Source: Rhodobiaceae bacterium UBA4490 (GTDB taxonomy: Bacteria > Pseudomonadota > Alphaproteobacteria > Parvibaculales > Parvibaculaceae). From it: a stretch of 64,000 nt of DNA. The stretch covers positions 381,620 to 445,619 of the forward strand of contig DGNO01000004.1 of assembly GCA_002389665.1 (NCBI GenBank). The letters are read 5' to 3'. The notes beneath the pieces are model-generated. The model worked only from the letters and a program-made list of their open reading frames with translations, made no database searches and was not told where the DNA came from. A program made the translations under genes and the position numbers. Positions 42,320 through 51,580 of the stretch are shown here, in pieces (positions within the stretch are counted from its first letter, which is position 1; each line of letters begins with the position of its first letter).

Positions 42320-45300
42320 CTAGGTTCCGTGACCTTCAGCTCTGCCGCCATGCCAGAGCGTATAGATTGACGGGATGACAATGAGCGCCAGTGCCGTGGC
42401 GCTTAAAATGCCGCCGATCATAGGTGCGGCGATCGGCGCCATGACTTCGGTTCCCGTGCCGTTAAAGAGCATGACCGGTAGAAGCCCGGCTATAACCGTC
42501 AGGAAGGTCATGACAATCGGGCGTAATCGCCGCAACGCGCCCTGGCGGATGGCGTTTTCCACCTCTTCGCGTGATGGGGTGCGGTCTTCGTTCAACGCGA
42601 GTTCGCGCAAGGCCTTCAGCTCCTGCCTCAGATACATGATCATCAGCACGCCGACCTCGATGGCGACACCTGCCAGCGCAATGAACCCGACCGCCACGGC
42701 GACGGAGAGGTTGTATCCCAGAAGATCGATCAGCCATAAGCTGCCCACCAAGGCGAAGGGCAAGGTGCCCATGATGATCAGCACGTCCCGGATATCCTTG
42801 AAGGCAAAATAAAGCAGCATGGCGATGATGAGCACCATGACGGGCCCCAGCAGTATCAGCCGTTCTTGTGCCCGCAAGAGATATTCATATTGCCCGGACC
42901 AGGAGATGGAATATCCGGCAGGCAGGTCGAGCGCGCCGGCAACCGCCTGCTTTGCGTCCGTCACATATGAGCCGATGTCGCGGCCGGCAATATCCACATA
43001 AATCCAGCCGTTGAGCCGGGCATTCTCGCTGCGAATCATGCTCGGGCCTTCGGCGATGCGAATATCGGCGACCTGCCCGAGCGGAATATGCGCGCCGGCC
43101 TCCGTGACGACGGGAAGCAGCCGCAAGGCGGCAGGCGTTTGCCGCGCCTCTTGAGGATAGCGCAGGCTGATCGGAAACCGCTCGAGCCCTTCCACGCTTT
43201 CCCCGAGCACCATGCCGCCGATGGCGGTGCGTATGACATCATGGACGTCTGCAATGTTCAGCCCGAGGCGCGCTGCTTTTTCCCGGTCGATATCTATATC
43301 GACGAACCGCCCGCCCGTTACCCGTTCGGCATAAACGGACGAGGTTCCTTCCACGGTCTCCAGGATGGTCTCGATCTTGCCGCCGATTCTGTCGATGACG
43401 CCAAGGTCGGGTCCGGCAACCTTGATGCCGACGGGCGTTTTGATGCCGGTGGCGAGCATGTCCAGCCGGTTCTTGATGGGCATGATCCAGACATTTGTCA
43501 GCCCCGGAATATCTACCGTCCGGTTGAGTTCTGCCTTGAGCTTTTCGGGCGTCATGCCTTCGCGCCACTGATCGCGGGGCTTGAGCTGGATGACTGTCTC
43601 GATCATGGAGAGCGGGGCAGGGTCCGTTGCCGTATCGGCCCGCCCAGCCTTGCCGTGAACGCTTTCCACCTCCGGTACCGTCTTGATCAGCTTATTGGTC
43701 TGATGCAGCAGATAGGACATCGTGCTGGCGGAGGCGCCCGGAAAGGCGCTGGGCATGTAGAGAAGGTCGCCTTCGTCGAGTTCCGGCATGAACTCCGATC
43801 CTACCCGTGAAAGCGGCAGGGCGGCACTGAGAAGCAATACCCCTGCCGCTGCCAGAACGATAAGCGGTCTGCCCACGGCAAAATTTATCAGGGGACGGTA
43901 AAGAGCCGTGAGGAACCGGTTGATGGGGTTGCGGTCTTCCGGGGCGATGCGCCCGCGTACCAGAAAGCCGATGAGTACGGGGACGAGTGTCACGGACAGC
44001 GCTGCCGAAGCCGCCATGGCATAGGTCTTCGTATAAGCAAGCGGAGAAAACATCCGCCCTTCCTGTGCCTCAAGCGTGAGAATGGGAAGGAAGCTCAAGG
44101 TGATAATGAGGACGGAGAAAAAGATAGGCGGGCCCACTTCCGCGCATGCGTCACCGATGAGTTTCCACCGGTCCTGGCTGTCCGGCTCCTGTCCTTCCAG
44201 CTTCTTGTGCGCGTTTTCGATCATGACGATGGCGGCATCCACCATGGTGCCGATGGCGATTATGATCCCGCCTAGCGACATGATATTGGCGTTTATTCCC
44301 TGTAGCTTCATCACGATAAAGGCAGCCAGGATTCCCAGGGGGAGGCTGATCACGACGACGAGCGACGATCTGAAGTGGAAGAGAAAGACCGCGCAAACCA
44401 GCGCAACGATAATAAACTCTTCGATGAGCTTCTCGCGCAAGGTGGAGACGGCCCTGCCAATCAGCGCGGAGCGGTCGTAGGTTGCGACGATTTCAACTCC
44501 TGCCGGCAGGCCCGATTCCAGTTTCTCGAGTTTTTCTTTCACGCGGCCGATCGTTTCCAGCGCGTTTTCTCCGTACCGCATGACGATAACCCCGCCAACG
44601 GCTTCTCCCTCGCCATCAAGTTCGCTGACGCCGCGCCGCAGATCGGGGCCGAGGCGGATTTCGGCGACATCGCGCAAAAGAACCGGCGTGCCTGCCTCAT
44701 CGGTATAAAGGGGAATTTGCTCCAAATCTTCCATCGAGCTGACATAGCCGTTGGCTCTGACGATGTACTCCGCCTCTGCCATTTCGATAATACGCCCGCC
44801 CGTTTCCTGGTTGCCTCGCTCGATGGCGCGGCGCAGCCGGGACAGGGAGATGTTATGGGCCCGCAATTTGTTGGGGTCGGCAACGACCTGGTATTGCTTG
44901 ACCATGCCGCCGATCGTGGCGACTTCGGACACGCCCTCGACGGCCTGCAGCTCATATTTGAGAAACCAGTCCTGCAAGGCCCGCAGCTGGGAAATGTCCC
45001 GTTCCCCGGAACGGTCCACCAGCGCATATTGATAAACCCAGCCAACACCTGTGGCATCCGGGCCGAGCGCTGGCTTTGCCCCCTCCGGCAGGTCCGGCGA
45101 GACTTGGCTTAAATATTCGAGAACCCGCGACCTTGCCCAGTAAAGATCCGTGCCGTCTTCGAAGATCACATAGATGTAGGAATCGCTAAAAAACGAATAG
45201 CCGCGCACGCTCACAGCGCCAGGTACGGAAAGCATGGCGGTGGCGAGCGGGTAGGTCACCTGGTCTTCGACGACTTGCGGCGCTTGGCCTGGATAGCTCG

Positions 45301-45451
45301 TCTTGACGATCACTTGCACGTCCGAGAGGTCGGGTATGGCATCGAGCGGGGTCGTTCGGACAGCCATTACACCGGCGCCGGCAAGGACAAGCGCAAGAAT
45401 TACGACCAATACGCGGTTCGCAATCGACCAGCGGATGAGGGACTCGATCAT
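42320..45451 (-). CDS. cusA: HME-RND inner-membrane pump (CusA/SilA type)
   Basis: A 1043-residue RND pump closely like E. coli CusA. Helix 4 reads IAIGTMVDAAIVMIENAHKKLEG, the HME4 signature for Cu(I)/Ag(I). The periplasmic part carries LDEGDLLYMPSAFPG, DTATDPAPLSMIETVIQLKPRDQWREGMTPEKL and NVWIMPIKNRLDMLATGIKTPVGIKVAG, which bear the Met residues of the copper relay. It overlaps cusB by 4 bases. It should expel Cu(I)/Ag(I) from periplasm or cytosol with CusB and CusC. It is the last gene of the hyp-cusC-cusB-cusA operon. Confidence 0.93.
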   Translation of the reverse strand: MIESLIRWSIANRVLVVILALVLAGAGVMAVRTTPLDAIPDLSDVQVIVKTSYPGQAPQVVEDQVTYPLATAMLSVPGAVSVRGYSFFSDSYIYVIFEDGTDLYWARSRVLEYLSQVSPDLPEGAKPALGPDATGVGWVYQYALVDRSGERDISQLRALQDWFLKYELQAVEGVSEVATIGGMVKQYQVVADPNKLRAHNISLSRLRRAIERGNQETGGRIIEMAEAEYIVRANGYVSSMEDLEQIPLYTDEAGTPVLLRDVAEIRLGPDLRRGVSELDGEGEAVGGVIVMRYGENALETIGRVKEKLEKLESGLPAGVEIVATYDRSALIGRAVSTLREKLIEEFIIVALVCAVFLFHFRSSLVVVISLPLGILAAFIVMKLQGINANIMSLGGIIIAIGTMVDAAIVMIENAHKKLEGQEPDSQDRWKLIGDACAEVGPPIFFSVLIITLSFLPILTLEAQEGRMFSPLAYTKTYAMAASAALSVTLVPVLIGFLVRGRIAPEDRNPINRFLTALYRPLINFAVGRPLIVLAAAGVLLLSAALPLSRVGSEFMPELDEGDLLYMPSAFPGASASTMSYLLHQTNKLIKTVPEVESVHGKAGRADTATDPAPLSMIETVIQLKPRDQWREGMTPEKLKAELNRTVDIPGLTNVWIMPIKNRLDMLATGIKTPVGIKVAGPDLGVIDRIGGKIETILETVEGTSSVYAERVTGGRFVDIDIDREKAARLGLNIADVHDVIRTAIGGMVLGESVEGLERFPISLRYPQEARQTPAALRLLPVVTEAGAHIPLGQVADIRIAEGPSMIRSENARLNGWIYVDIAGRDIGSYVTDAKQAVAGALDLPAGYSISWSGQYEYLLRAQERLILLGPVMVLIIAMLLYFAFKDIRDVLIIMGTLPFALVGSLWLIDLLGYNLSVAVAVGFIALAGVAIEVGVLMIMYLRQELKALRELALNEDRTPSREEVENAIRQGALRRLRPIVMTFLTVIAGLLPVMLFNGTGTEVMAPIAAPMIGGILSATALALIVIPSIYTLWHGGRAEGHGT

Positions 45452-46980
45452 TCTGCCATCTCCTCAGGCATCATTTCAGAGGCAGGCTGAAGAGAGATGA
45501 TTTGATATCCCGTTTCGTTCTTTCTGAAGCTGACGCGGACCCGGTCACCGGCTTTGAAATTCGACAGGTCCACGTCACTTGCAACGGCAAAACCCATCGT
45601 CATGGAAGGCCAGCCAAGTGCGGGAACGGGATTGTGGTCGAGCGTGATCTGCCGGGCAGAAGCGTTGAGGGAAAGCACCGTTGCTTCGGTTTCATAGGTA
45701 TCCGGGCTATCCATCTCCATATCCATCTTCATATCCGCCGCTATGGGAGCGCCATCCATGTCTGAGGTCAGGCGCAACAGCGCGGGGTCGAGGCTGGCCT
45801 CCGAGTCGATGAGGAATTGCGCGGAGGTGACGACGCGTTCGTCTTCCGAGATCCCTTCCAGGATTTGAATGCGCCCACCCGATTCAAGACCGGGGGTGAC
45901 CGCGGCAGGGCGGAAGCGGCCTTCGCCGAGCGCGATGATCACGCGGTCCTGCGATGAGTGGCGGATCACAGCCGATGTGGGCACAGTCATCGCGTCCGGT
46001 ATGGGGTCTGCCTGAATTTCGACATTCGCGAACATGGCCGGCTTGAGCATGTGATCGGGATTGTCGAGCCGGAGCCGGACGGGAATGGTGCGTGTGCGGG
46101 GATTGGCCGTCGGGTAAATGTAATCCACCTGTCCTTGCCAGGATTTGCCGGGGAAAGCGGGCAGCGTGATTTTAGCCTTTTGGCCGGCGGTAACGCGGCC
46201 GGACGCCGCCTCGAAAAGATCCGCCATCACCCAGACACTGGAAAGATCGGCAATGCGCATCACCGCATCCATCGGGCGGATGAAAGCTCCCTCGCGCATG
46301 TCGAGCGACAAAACGACACCGGATTGAGGCGCGTGAATGTCCACAAGGCGGACGGCTTTTCCGCGCCGTGCGAGTTCTTCCATTTGAGCCTCGCCCATAC
46401 CGAGGGCGATGAGCCTTTCTTTGCCTGCCGCGATCATTTGCGGCTGTCCGAGCCGCCGGGCCTGAAGATATTCGCGCTGTGCGGTCAAAAGTTCCGGCGC
46501 ATACAATCTGAAAAGCACTTGCCCCTTTGTCACGCGTTCACCCACGGTTTCCACCATGAGTTCCTCGACCCAGCCTTCGCTGCGCACATTGATGCTGGAA
46601 AGCCGTTCCTCGTCGGCGGCAATAAAACCGACCGTGCCTATCTGGAAGGAAAGCGTCTCCCGCCGTACCGGCGCCGTGCGCACGCCGATATTGTTCACGG
46701 CGGCGGCGCTTATCTGTAAGGCCGGTTCGTCCGACATGCTTTTGTTGCCATCGGCATAGACGGGGATCAGGTCCATTCCCATGGGCGATTTACCGGGTTT
46801 GTCGCGCCGGAAGTTCGGGTCCATCGGCGCGACCCAGTAGAGAATTTCATCTTCGCTTTGCATTCCGGCGGAACCGGTTGGCGAACCGGTACCCCCGCCT
46901 GTCAGTATTCCTGCGCCGTAACCTGCCGCCAGGGAGATGGCGGCAATTCCCGCGCAGATCGCGATAAAGGTCTTGTTCAT
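45448..46980 (-). CDS. cusB: RND adaptor with N-terminal HMBD and C-terminal CusF domain (CusB)
   Basis: A 510-residue adaptor. After the membrane anchor comes a heavy-metal-binding domain (about residues 48-76; YWVAPMDPNFRRDKPGKSPM), in which the Cys of related YxCPMHP domains is replaced by Ala. The barrel-sandwich and beta-barrel parts follow (APQSGVVLSLDMREGAFI, VGERVTKGQVLFRLYAPELL). A Met-rich linker (MKMDMEMDSPD) leads to a C-terminal CusF-like domain (about 434-500; LDHNPVPALGWPSMTMGFAV, with the Trp and Met ligands). The fused chaperone would hand Cu(I)/Ag(I) directly to the pump. It overlaps cusA and cusC by 4 bases each. Confidence 0.9.
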   Translation of the reverse strand: MNKTFIAICAGIAAISLAAGYGAGILTGGGTGSPTGSAGMQSEDEILYWVAPMDPNFRRDKPGKSPMGMDLIPVYADGNKSMSDEPALQISAAAVNNIGVRTAPVRRETLSFQIGTVGFIAADEERLSSINVRSEGWVEELMVETVGERVTKGQVLFRLYAPELLTAQREYLQARRLGQPQMIAAGKERLIALGMGEAQMEELARRGKAVRLVDIHAPQSGVVLSLDMREGAFIRPMDAVMRIADLSSVWVMADLFEAASGRVTAGQKAKITLPAFPGKSWQGQVDYIYPTANPRTRTIPVRLRLDNPDHMLKPAMFANVEIQADPIPDAMTVPTSAVIRHSSQDRVIIALGEGRFRPAAVTPGLESGGRIQILEGISEDERVVTSAQFLIDSEASLDPALLRLTSDMDGAPIAADMKMDMEMDSPDTYETEATVLSLNASARQITLDHNPVPALGWPSMTMGFAVASDVDLSNFKAGDRVRVSFRKNETGYQIISLQPASEMMPEEMAE

Positions 46981-48233
46981 GAGGGGTCTCCCGCGAGATA
47001 TGAGAGCTTGGCCCAGGTTTTCGCCCGGTCGATCTGCAAATCCAGATAGGTCAGTTCCGCATCGAGGACGGCCAGCCGGTCGCGGATGATCTCCGGGAAG
47101 TCGCTGCGGCCATCGGCATAAGCGCCGAGCGAGGCCGTTGCCGCTTCACGGGCCCTTTGGGTGACGGCTCGTTCGTAAAGTTGCAGGCGGCGGGCAAGTT
47201 CCTGCCAGTCGGCCAGGGTGGCGGTGAGTTCCCGTTCAAGATCCTTCAGGAGCGAGCGCCGGTTCAGCCGGGCTGCTTGCCGCTCCTTCATGGCGGCGGA
47301 CAGGCTGCGGTCCTGGCGCCCATGCGTGAAGAGGGGAATGGAGAATGTAAGTCCGACACTGGCGAAATCCGCGCGCCCGCCGGCCCGGTAGCCATATCCT
47401 GCATCGACACTCCAGGAAGGTTTGTAAGCTTCTTTTGCAAGATCGACGCGGACATCCTCGCGCAGCTCGGCTGCCCGTTCGACATCTATGGCCGGATGGG
47501 CGGCAAGTGCCTGTTTCAGTTCATCAGGTGAGCGCGGCTCATTCAGCTCCGGAAGATTTGCTGCCGGCGGCCGGCGGGACTGTGCACCGATATATCTGGC
47601 CAGCTCCGCCGCCGCATTTTCCTTGCGCTGGGAAAGGGCGGCAAGGCGGTCCTGCATCAGGGAAATTTCAAGATCGGCCCTGAAGACGTCCTGGCTGCTC
47701 GAAGCGCCGCTCGCAAATGCGCCGGTCTGTGCGCCGGCGAGGTTCTGCAGCGCGCCGAGATTGGCTTTCACGATCTGGCGGGCTTTTTCCGCATGATAAA
47801 GGTCCAACCAGGCTTGACGCACATCGAAGACGATCCGGCGCACCAATAGATTTTTCTTTTGCCGCTCGATTTTTGCTTCTGCCTGCCGCTTACGGCCCCG
47901 CAAGGTGAGTGTGTCGCCGGGTAAAAATTCCTGACGCAGCCCGACTTGGTATTGCGTCATGGGTTCTTGAACGTCGCGAAGCGTGTCGGTGGGAAAGTTT
48001 GCAAGGCCTGCCCGTACGGTTGGATCGGGTAGTGCGGAATCGGCAACCGCGCGCTCCTCCAGGCTTGCCGCGCGCGCATCGAACCGTTCAAGGGCAGGGT
48101 CCTGCGCTGTCGCGGCAAGACGGGCGGCTTCATCGAAGCCAAGGGCGGCTTCCCCGGCGAGGAGCGGTGTTGTCCAGGCAAGGGTGCCCGCGCAAACCAC
48201 GAAGGTTTGTGCGAACCGGAAAAGGAGTTTCAT
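46977..48233 (-). CDS. cusC: Outer-membrane efflux factor, TolC family (CusC)
   Basis: A 418-residue outer-membrane channel protein with a signal peptide ending near TTPLLAGEA. Features include LGFDEAARLAATAQDPALERFDARAASLEE at the N-terminus, LRQEFLPGDTLTLRGRKRQAEAKIERQKKN, and a second repeat VDAGYGYRAGGRADFASVGLTFSIPLFTHGRQ. Pairing with the CusA and CusB genes, which it overlaps by 4 bases, gives it the role of channel for the Cu/Ag pump. The upstream leader contains a nested inverted repeat. Confidence 0.88.
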   Translation of the reverse strand: MKLLFRFAQTFVVCAGTLAWTTPLLAGEAALGFDEAARLAATAQDPALERFDARAASLEERAVADSALPDPTVRAGLANFPTDTLRDVQEPMTQYQVGLRQEFLPGDTLTLRGRKRQAEAKIERQKKNLLVRRIVFDVRQAWLDLYHAEKARQIVKANLGALQNLAGAQTGAFASGASSSQDVFRADLEISLMQDRLAALSQRKENAAAELARYIGAQSRRPPAANLPELNEPRSPDELKQALAAHPAIDVERAAELREDVRVDLAKEAYKPSWSVDAGYGYRAGGRADFASVGLTFSIPLFTHGRQDRSLSAAMKERQAARLNRRSLLKDLERELTATLADWQELARRLQLYERAVTQRAREAATASLGAYADGRSDFPEIIRDRLAVLDAELTYLDLQIDRAKTWAKLSYLAGDPS

Positions 48234-48251
48234 GAGAATATCGTCTCCTCA

Positions 48252-48328
48252 AACAGATCATGACGCTCTTCCGGCCTTGTGACCGGAAGGTGTGGCGCAG
48301 CGCTGCAGCGTTACGCAGATGATCTGTT
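48252..48328. promoter_or_regulatory. Nested inverted repeats upstream of cusC
   Basis: The outer arms AACAGATCAT (48252-48261) and ATGATCTGTT (48319-48328) enclose CTTCCGG (48268-48274) / CCGGAAG (48283-48289) and a GC-rich GCGCAGCGCTGCAGCG. It would fold into a branched RNA or cruciform between the Cys-rich gene and cusC; no T-run follows. Confidence 0.45.
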
Positions 48329-48746
48329 AGAGACGGGGAGGCGGAGGATCGCTGGAGGGGACTAGATGTAACGCAGTCTTGGCCTCCGGAATGGGGAATC
48401 TATCGCTCTGGAGATGAGCGCTGATAGCGCAGTCCGGCGCGGTCAGATTGGGAAGAGAGCCGGAGCTGCAAGCTGTGCGGCAGGTCTTGTCGCATGTTGC
48501 CATGTTATCCTGGGCATCGCAGGAGCGGTCATCCATGCAGGGACCGCATGTGCCGCATTCGTCCATTTTACCGGACATCGCCGCCGCTGGGGCCGCATTA
48601 TCTTGCTCTGTGGCGGTTTCTTCGGGCATGGCGCCTGCATCCGCCAGGGTAGCGGCAGCGGCCATATTCATATCCGCAGGCAAAAAGGCGCCGGGCGCGA
48701 GTATGAGCGCCAAAGCGACAAGCGGATATATGAGCCATCGGACCAT
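48327..48746 (-). CDS. Cys-rich exported protein leading the cus operon
   Basis: A 139-residue protein with a Sec leader (WLIYPLVALALILAPGAFL) and a mature part with eleven Cys in about 45 residues, including C-G-T-C-G-P-C and several C-x4 or C-x7 spacings, plus Met residues. The tail is Pro-rich. It probably binds Cu(I) or Ag(I) in the periplasm, but I do not recognise a family. It lies 93 bases upstream of cusC on the same strand and is divergent from the GDCCxC gene. Confidence 0.6.
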   Translation of the reverse strand: MVRWLIYPLVALALILAPGAFLPADMNMAAAATLADAGAMPEETATEQDNAAPAAAMSGKMDECGTCGPCMDDRSCDAQDNMATCDKTCRTACSSGSLPNLTAPDCAISAHLQSDRFPIPEAKTALHLVPSSDPPPPRL

Positions 48747-48885
48747 GGATCCATCCTAGCCAGTCCGCCTTCCCGGTCCAGAGAAAACCGGCCATGCGGC
48801 GATATGCTCCGCATCTTGTGAAGAGCTGCCGTCGGCATAACGGCGATAGGCTTGCGATATCACCATATCGTGCAAGGACCGACTC

Positions 48886-49074
48886 ATGGCTACCGAATCC
48901 TTAATTACCTGTCCGGCATGTAGTTACAAAACCGTGGAGCAAATGCCGACCGACACATGCCAGTATTTCTACGAATGCAAATCCTGCGGCACGCTTCTGC
49001 GCCCTTTGGCCGGCGATTGTTGCGTTTTCTGCTCTTATGGCGACCGGCCCTGCCCGCCGAAGCAGGCTGAGTAA
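48886..49074 (+). CDS. GDCCVxC domain small protein
   Basis: A 62-residue cytosolic protein with four Cys pairs: LITCPACSYKTVEQMPTDTCQYFYECKSCG and the eponymous GDCCVFCSYG near residue 44. The GDCCVxC family is small, metal-resistance-associated and of unknown function; the Cys pairs suggest a zinc- or mercury-type site. ATG at 48886 is 139 bases from the divergent Cys-rich gene. A weak ribosome site (AAGGACC) is present. Confidence 0.75.
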   Translation: MATESLITCPACSYKTVEQMPTDTCQYFYECKSCGTLLRPLAGDCCVFCSYGDRPCPPKQAE

Positions 49075-49108
49075 CGCTCCCTGCCGGCCGCTTTCCCGGC
49101 GCCTGAAT

Positions 49109-49330
49109 TTATGAGGGCGCGCCGGTATCCTCCGCACTATTTTGCGAGGGCCATTTGGCGAAGGCCAGAAAATAGATCAGGGCAATATTTGCGACGGGCA
49201 CGATGGATAAGATGCCCAATATGCCCGGGTAACCTGCCTTCTGGCAGATGCGCCAGAAGGGGATGACAACGATGAGCGCCAAGATGAGCATCCAGATCAG
49301 ATGCGCACCCGCCATGTTTCCTTGCATCAT
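49109..49330 (-). CDS. Small two-helix membrane protein
   Basis: A 73-residue protein starting ATGATG at 49330 with GGAGA nine bases upstream. It has two helices (HLIWMLILALIVVIPFWRI and LSIVPVANIALIYFLAFAKWP) with the pattern P-F-W-x-I-x-x-K-A-G-Y-P-G between them. Similar small two-helix proteins with a KAGYPG loop are common in alphaproteobacteria, but I know no function. It starts 56 bases after the amino-acid transporter stop on the same strand. Confidence 0.7.
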   Translation of the reverse strand: MMQGNMAGAHLIWMLILALIVVIPFWRICQKAGYPGILGILSIVPVANIALIYFLAFAKWPSQNSAEDTGAPS

Positions 49331-49386
49331 CACAAACTCTCCTTCTTCATCGAGCCGAAGCTCCCGGTCCGTGCCGGGCCCGGCTA

Positions 49387-50703
49387 TCAAGAACCCGTAG
49401 CCTTCCGGCGTTTTAAAAAGATCATTTCCGAAATAACGATCGCCGCCATCGCCCCCAGGGCGACGACGAGAACGGTCATGTCCGTCTCCATTTTCACCCG
49501 AATAAAACCACCGAGAACGGCCAGGTCGAGAAGGATGGCGGATATGAGGATCGCGGCATTCGCGCCGATTTCCTTGCGCAGATATCTCAGGATGCCCCAA
49601 TGCACCGCGATATCCATGATCAGGTAGAAGATGATCCCGAGCGCGGCAATCCGGGTGAGATCGAAGAAAACGGTCAGAACGATGCCTAAAACGACCGTAT
49701 AAACGAGCGTGTGTTTTTGGATGCTGCCGGGCATGCCGAAATGGCTGTGAGCCACCAGACGCATTTGGGTGAGCATTGCAAGCATGCGCGACACGGCAAA
49801 GATGCTGGCGATAATGCCGCCCGCTGTCGCCGCCATGGCCAGAATGACGGTGAACCACAGGCCCAGATCGCCAAGTGCCGGGCGCGCGGCGGCAGCAAGG
49901 GAATAGTTCTTCGTTTCTATGATTTGATCGATCGGCAGGTTGCTGGCGACCGCAAAGCCGACCAGCGCATAAATCACGACGCACAGGGCAATGGAAATCA
50001 AGATTGCCCGTCCCACATTCTTGTGCGGTTCGGTCAGTTCCGAGCCGCTATTCGTGATGGTCGTAAATCCTTTAAACGCAAGGATGCCAAGTGCGGTGGC
50101 TGCTAGAAAACCGTCCCATGAGGCCCGGGGGCTGGACTGCGTGAAATCCGCTGCGATATCGTCCGCCAGCCATATGCCCACTGCACCGAACAGAACGATA
50201 CCGACGAGTTTGAGCACGCCGATGAACGAGGCAACGAATTCGATGATCTGGTTTTTCGACAGGTTTATCAGGAAGGCCGCAACCAGAAGCGCGACACCCA
50301 GCGCCGGCACCCAGTTGCTGTTATCCGGCACATCGAAAAGCTGCAGCGTGTAGGCGCCGAACGTGCGCGCCAAAAAGCTTTGCGCAATGACCATGGAAAA
50401 ATACATGAGAAGCGCATTGAAGGCAGTGGGCAGGGTGCTGCCATAAGCTTTGTGCAAATACATCGCAATGCCGCCCGCCGATGGATACGCGGCGGACATC
50501 TTGACGTAAGAATAAGCACTGAAAAGAACGACAACGGCCGCGGAAAGAAACGCAATGGGAAAGAGCGGCCCGGAAAGTTCGGCCATTTGGCCGGTCAGGG
50601 CGAAAATGCCCGCGCCAATCATCACACCCGTTCCAAGCATGACGGCCCCGGCGAGCGTCAGACTGTCCTTTTTGTATCTTGGAGAGCGGTCTTCCTCTTT
50701 CAT
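49387..50703 (-). CDS. APC superfamily amino-acid permease
   Basis: A 438-residue transporter with twelve helices. The first helix shows the APC signature TLAGAVMLGTGVMIGAGIFAL (G-x-G-I/A-G-x-x-I-F), and helix 6 the FKGFTTITNSGSELTEPHKNVGRAI motif. Start is ATG at 50703 or GTG at 50751, neither with a good ribosome site. Substrate unknown. In a metal-resistance segment it is an unexpected gene, perhaps for thiol or amino-acid uptake. Confidence 0.82.
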   Translation of the reverse strand: MKEEDRSPRYKKDSLTLAGAVMLGTGVMIGAGIFALTGQMAELSGPLFPIAFLSAAVVVLFSAYSYVKMSAAYPSAGGIAMYLHKAYGSTLPTAFNALLMYFSMVIAQSFLARTFGAYTLQLFDVPDNSNWVPALGVALLVAAFLINLSKNQIIEFVASFIGVLKLVGIVLFGAVGIWLADDIAADFTQSSPRASWDGFLAATALGILAFKGFTTITNSGSELTEPHKNVGRAILISIALCVVIYALVGFAVASNLPIDQIIETKNYSLAAAARPALGDLGLWFTVILAMAATAGGIIASIFAVSRMLAMLTQMRLVAHSHFGMPGSIQKHTLVYTVVLGIVLTVFFDLTRIAALGIIFYLIMDIAVHWGILRYLRKEIGANAAILISAILLDLAVLGGFIRVKMETDMTVLVVALGAMAAIVISEMIFLKRRKATGS

Positions 50704-51027
50704 TTTTCCGGCTCTGCTTGTCGGCTTTTTTGAAATTGCCCCAGCGTTCACTCATGCATGATTTGAGGTTCATTTCAACAAGAGGCGGGGAAGTTTGTTG
50801 TATATCAAGTGGTTTTGCGAATGCCCATCATTCCCCGATTTAATCCGTCTAGGGATAGGTTCTGGACAATGAGGATTTGCAGGTTCACTCTGAAAGAGCA
50901 AGAAAAGCATCACCGATAGGGTAGTGATGTGAAGAGCGGCGCGCGGATGAGCCGTGTTTCGGCTTTATGATACGCGAGCGCTAAACGCATCCCTGGACCT
51001 TAGAGGTGGAACAAGCCGGAGGTTGCC
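50704..51027. other. Gap between divergent transporter and DUF5676 genes
   Basis: About 320 bases with no gene, terminator or repeat that I can support. It must hold the promoters of both flanking genes. Confidence 0.4.
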
Positions 51028-51306
51028 ATGTCAGAAACTTCAGAAATGCAAAAGCGTTTTCGAGTTGTCCCGGTCGGCCACAGTTTGTCCCTGTTTCTCC
51101 TCATCAGCTATCTTCTGTGTGTCGCGTTCGGTCTCATCGCGCCGGGACCGATGCGGATGTACGAGGCTTGGGCACCGCTTTTGCCCGGGTTTGAATGGCT
51201 GACGGTGCAGGGATTTGTTTTGGGACTGATCGGCGCTTATCTCTACGGCTGGTACATCGCCATCGTTTTCGTGCCCCTCTGCAACTTTTTTCATGCAAGA
51301 GGGTAG
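51028..51306 (+). CDS. DUF5676 family membrane protein
   Basis: A 92-residue two-helix membrane protein with the DUF5676 pattern: VGHSLSLFLLISYLLCVAFGLIAPG, a MYEAWAPLLPGFEWLTVQGFVLGLIGAYLYGWYIAIVFVPLCNFF block. The PGF-W-L-x-x-G-F-x-x-G and Y-G-W-Y motifs are recognisable. Family members are commonly found beside copper or mercury resistance genes and have no known activity. GGAGG lies before ATG at 51028. Confidence 0.75.
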   Translation: MSETSEMQKRFRVVPVGHSLSLFLLISYLLCVAFGLIAPGPMRMYEAWAPLLPGFEWLTVQGFVLGLIGAYLYGWYIAIVFVPLCNFFHARG

Positions 51307-51382
51307 GTTTGGGGCTGTTTTCTGATGCTGTTGTGCTCTGTGTCTGAGGTTGGGCGGGGGGCTCCTAGGTCTGGCTTTGTGC

Positions 51383-51467
51383 TTTTAAGCGGTTTGGCCC
51401 GGCCGAAGTTCAGCCGCTCCCACACCATTCGCCATTCCGGCTCATAAAGAGCGAAGCGCCCGCACAT
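51383..51467 (-). pseudogene. Broken YedK/HMCES (SOS peptidase) gene start
   Basis: An ATG at 51467, with GGAGAG upstream, encodes MCGRFALYEPEWRMVWERLNF, the unmistakable N-terminus of SRAP/YedK proteins, with catalytic Cys2 intact. Homology ends after roughly 25-30 codons; the frame then reads unrelated sequence to a stop at 51291. The protein should be about 200 residues long. YedK forms a covalent crosslink to abasic sites in single-stranded DNA. Only this fragment remains. Confidence 0.65.
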
Positions 51468-51580
51468 GCGCACTCTCCGGTTGAAACGTCATCTGCGCGC
51501 AAAAAGTGATCGCGCGCCTAATTGCGTTCATTACCCCTTCCAATATCATGATTTCACCAAAAGCGGGAATGGGGGTGGTC

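Noticed and set aside
48262..48290. CueR/MerR operator
   Set aside because: The CTTCCGG/CCGGAAG arms resemble a MerR-family site, but the gap between the arms is not the fixed 7 bases and no -35/-10 pair is arranged around it. Reported only as an inverted repeat.
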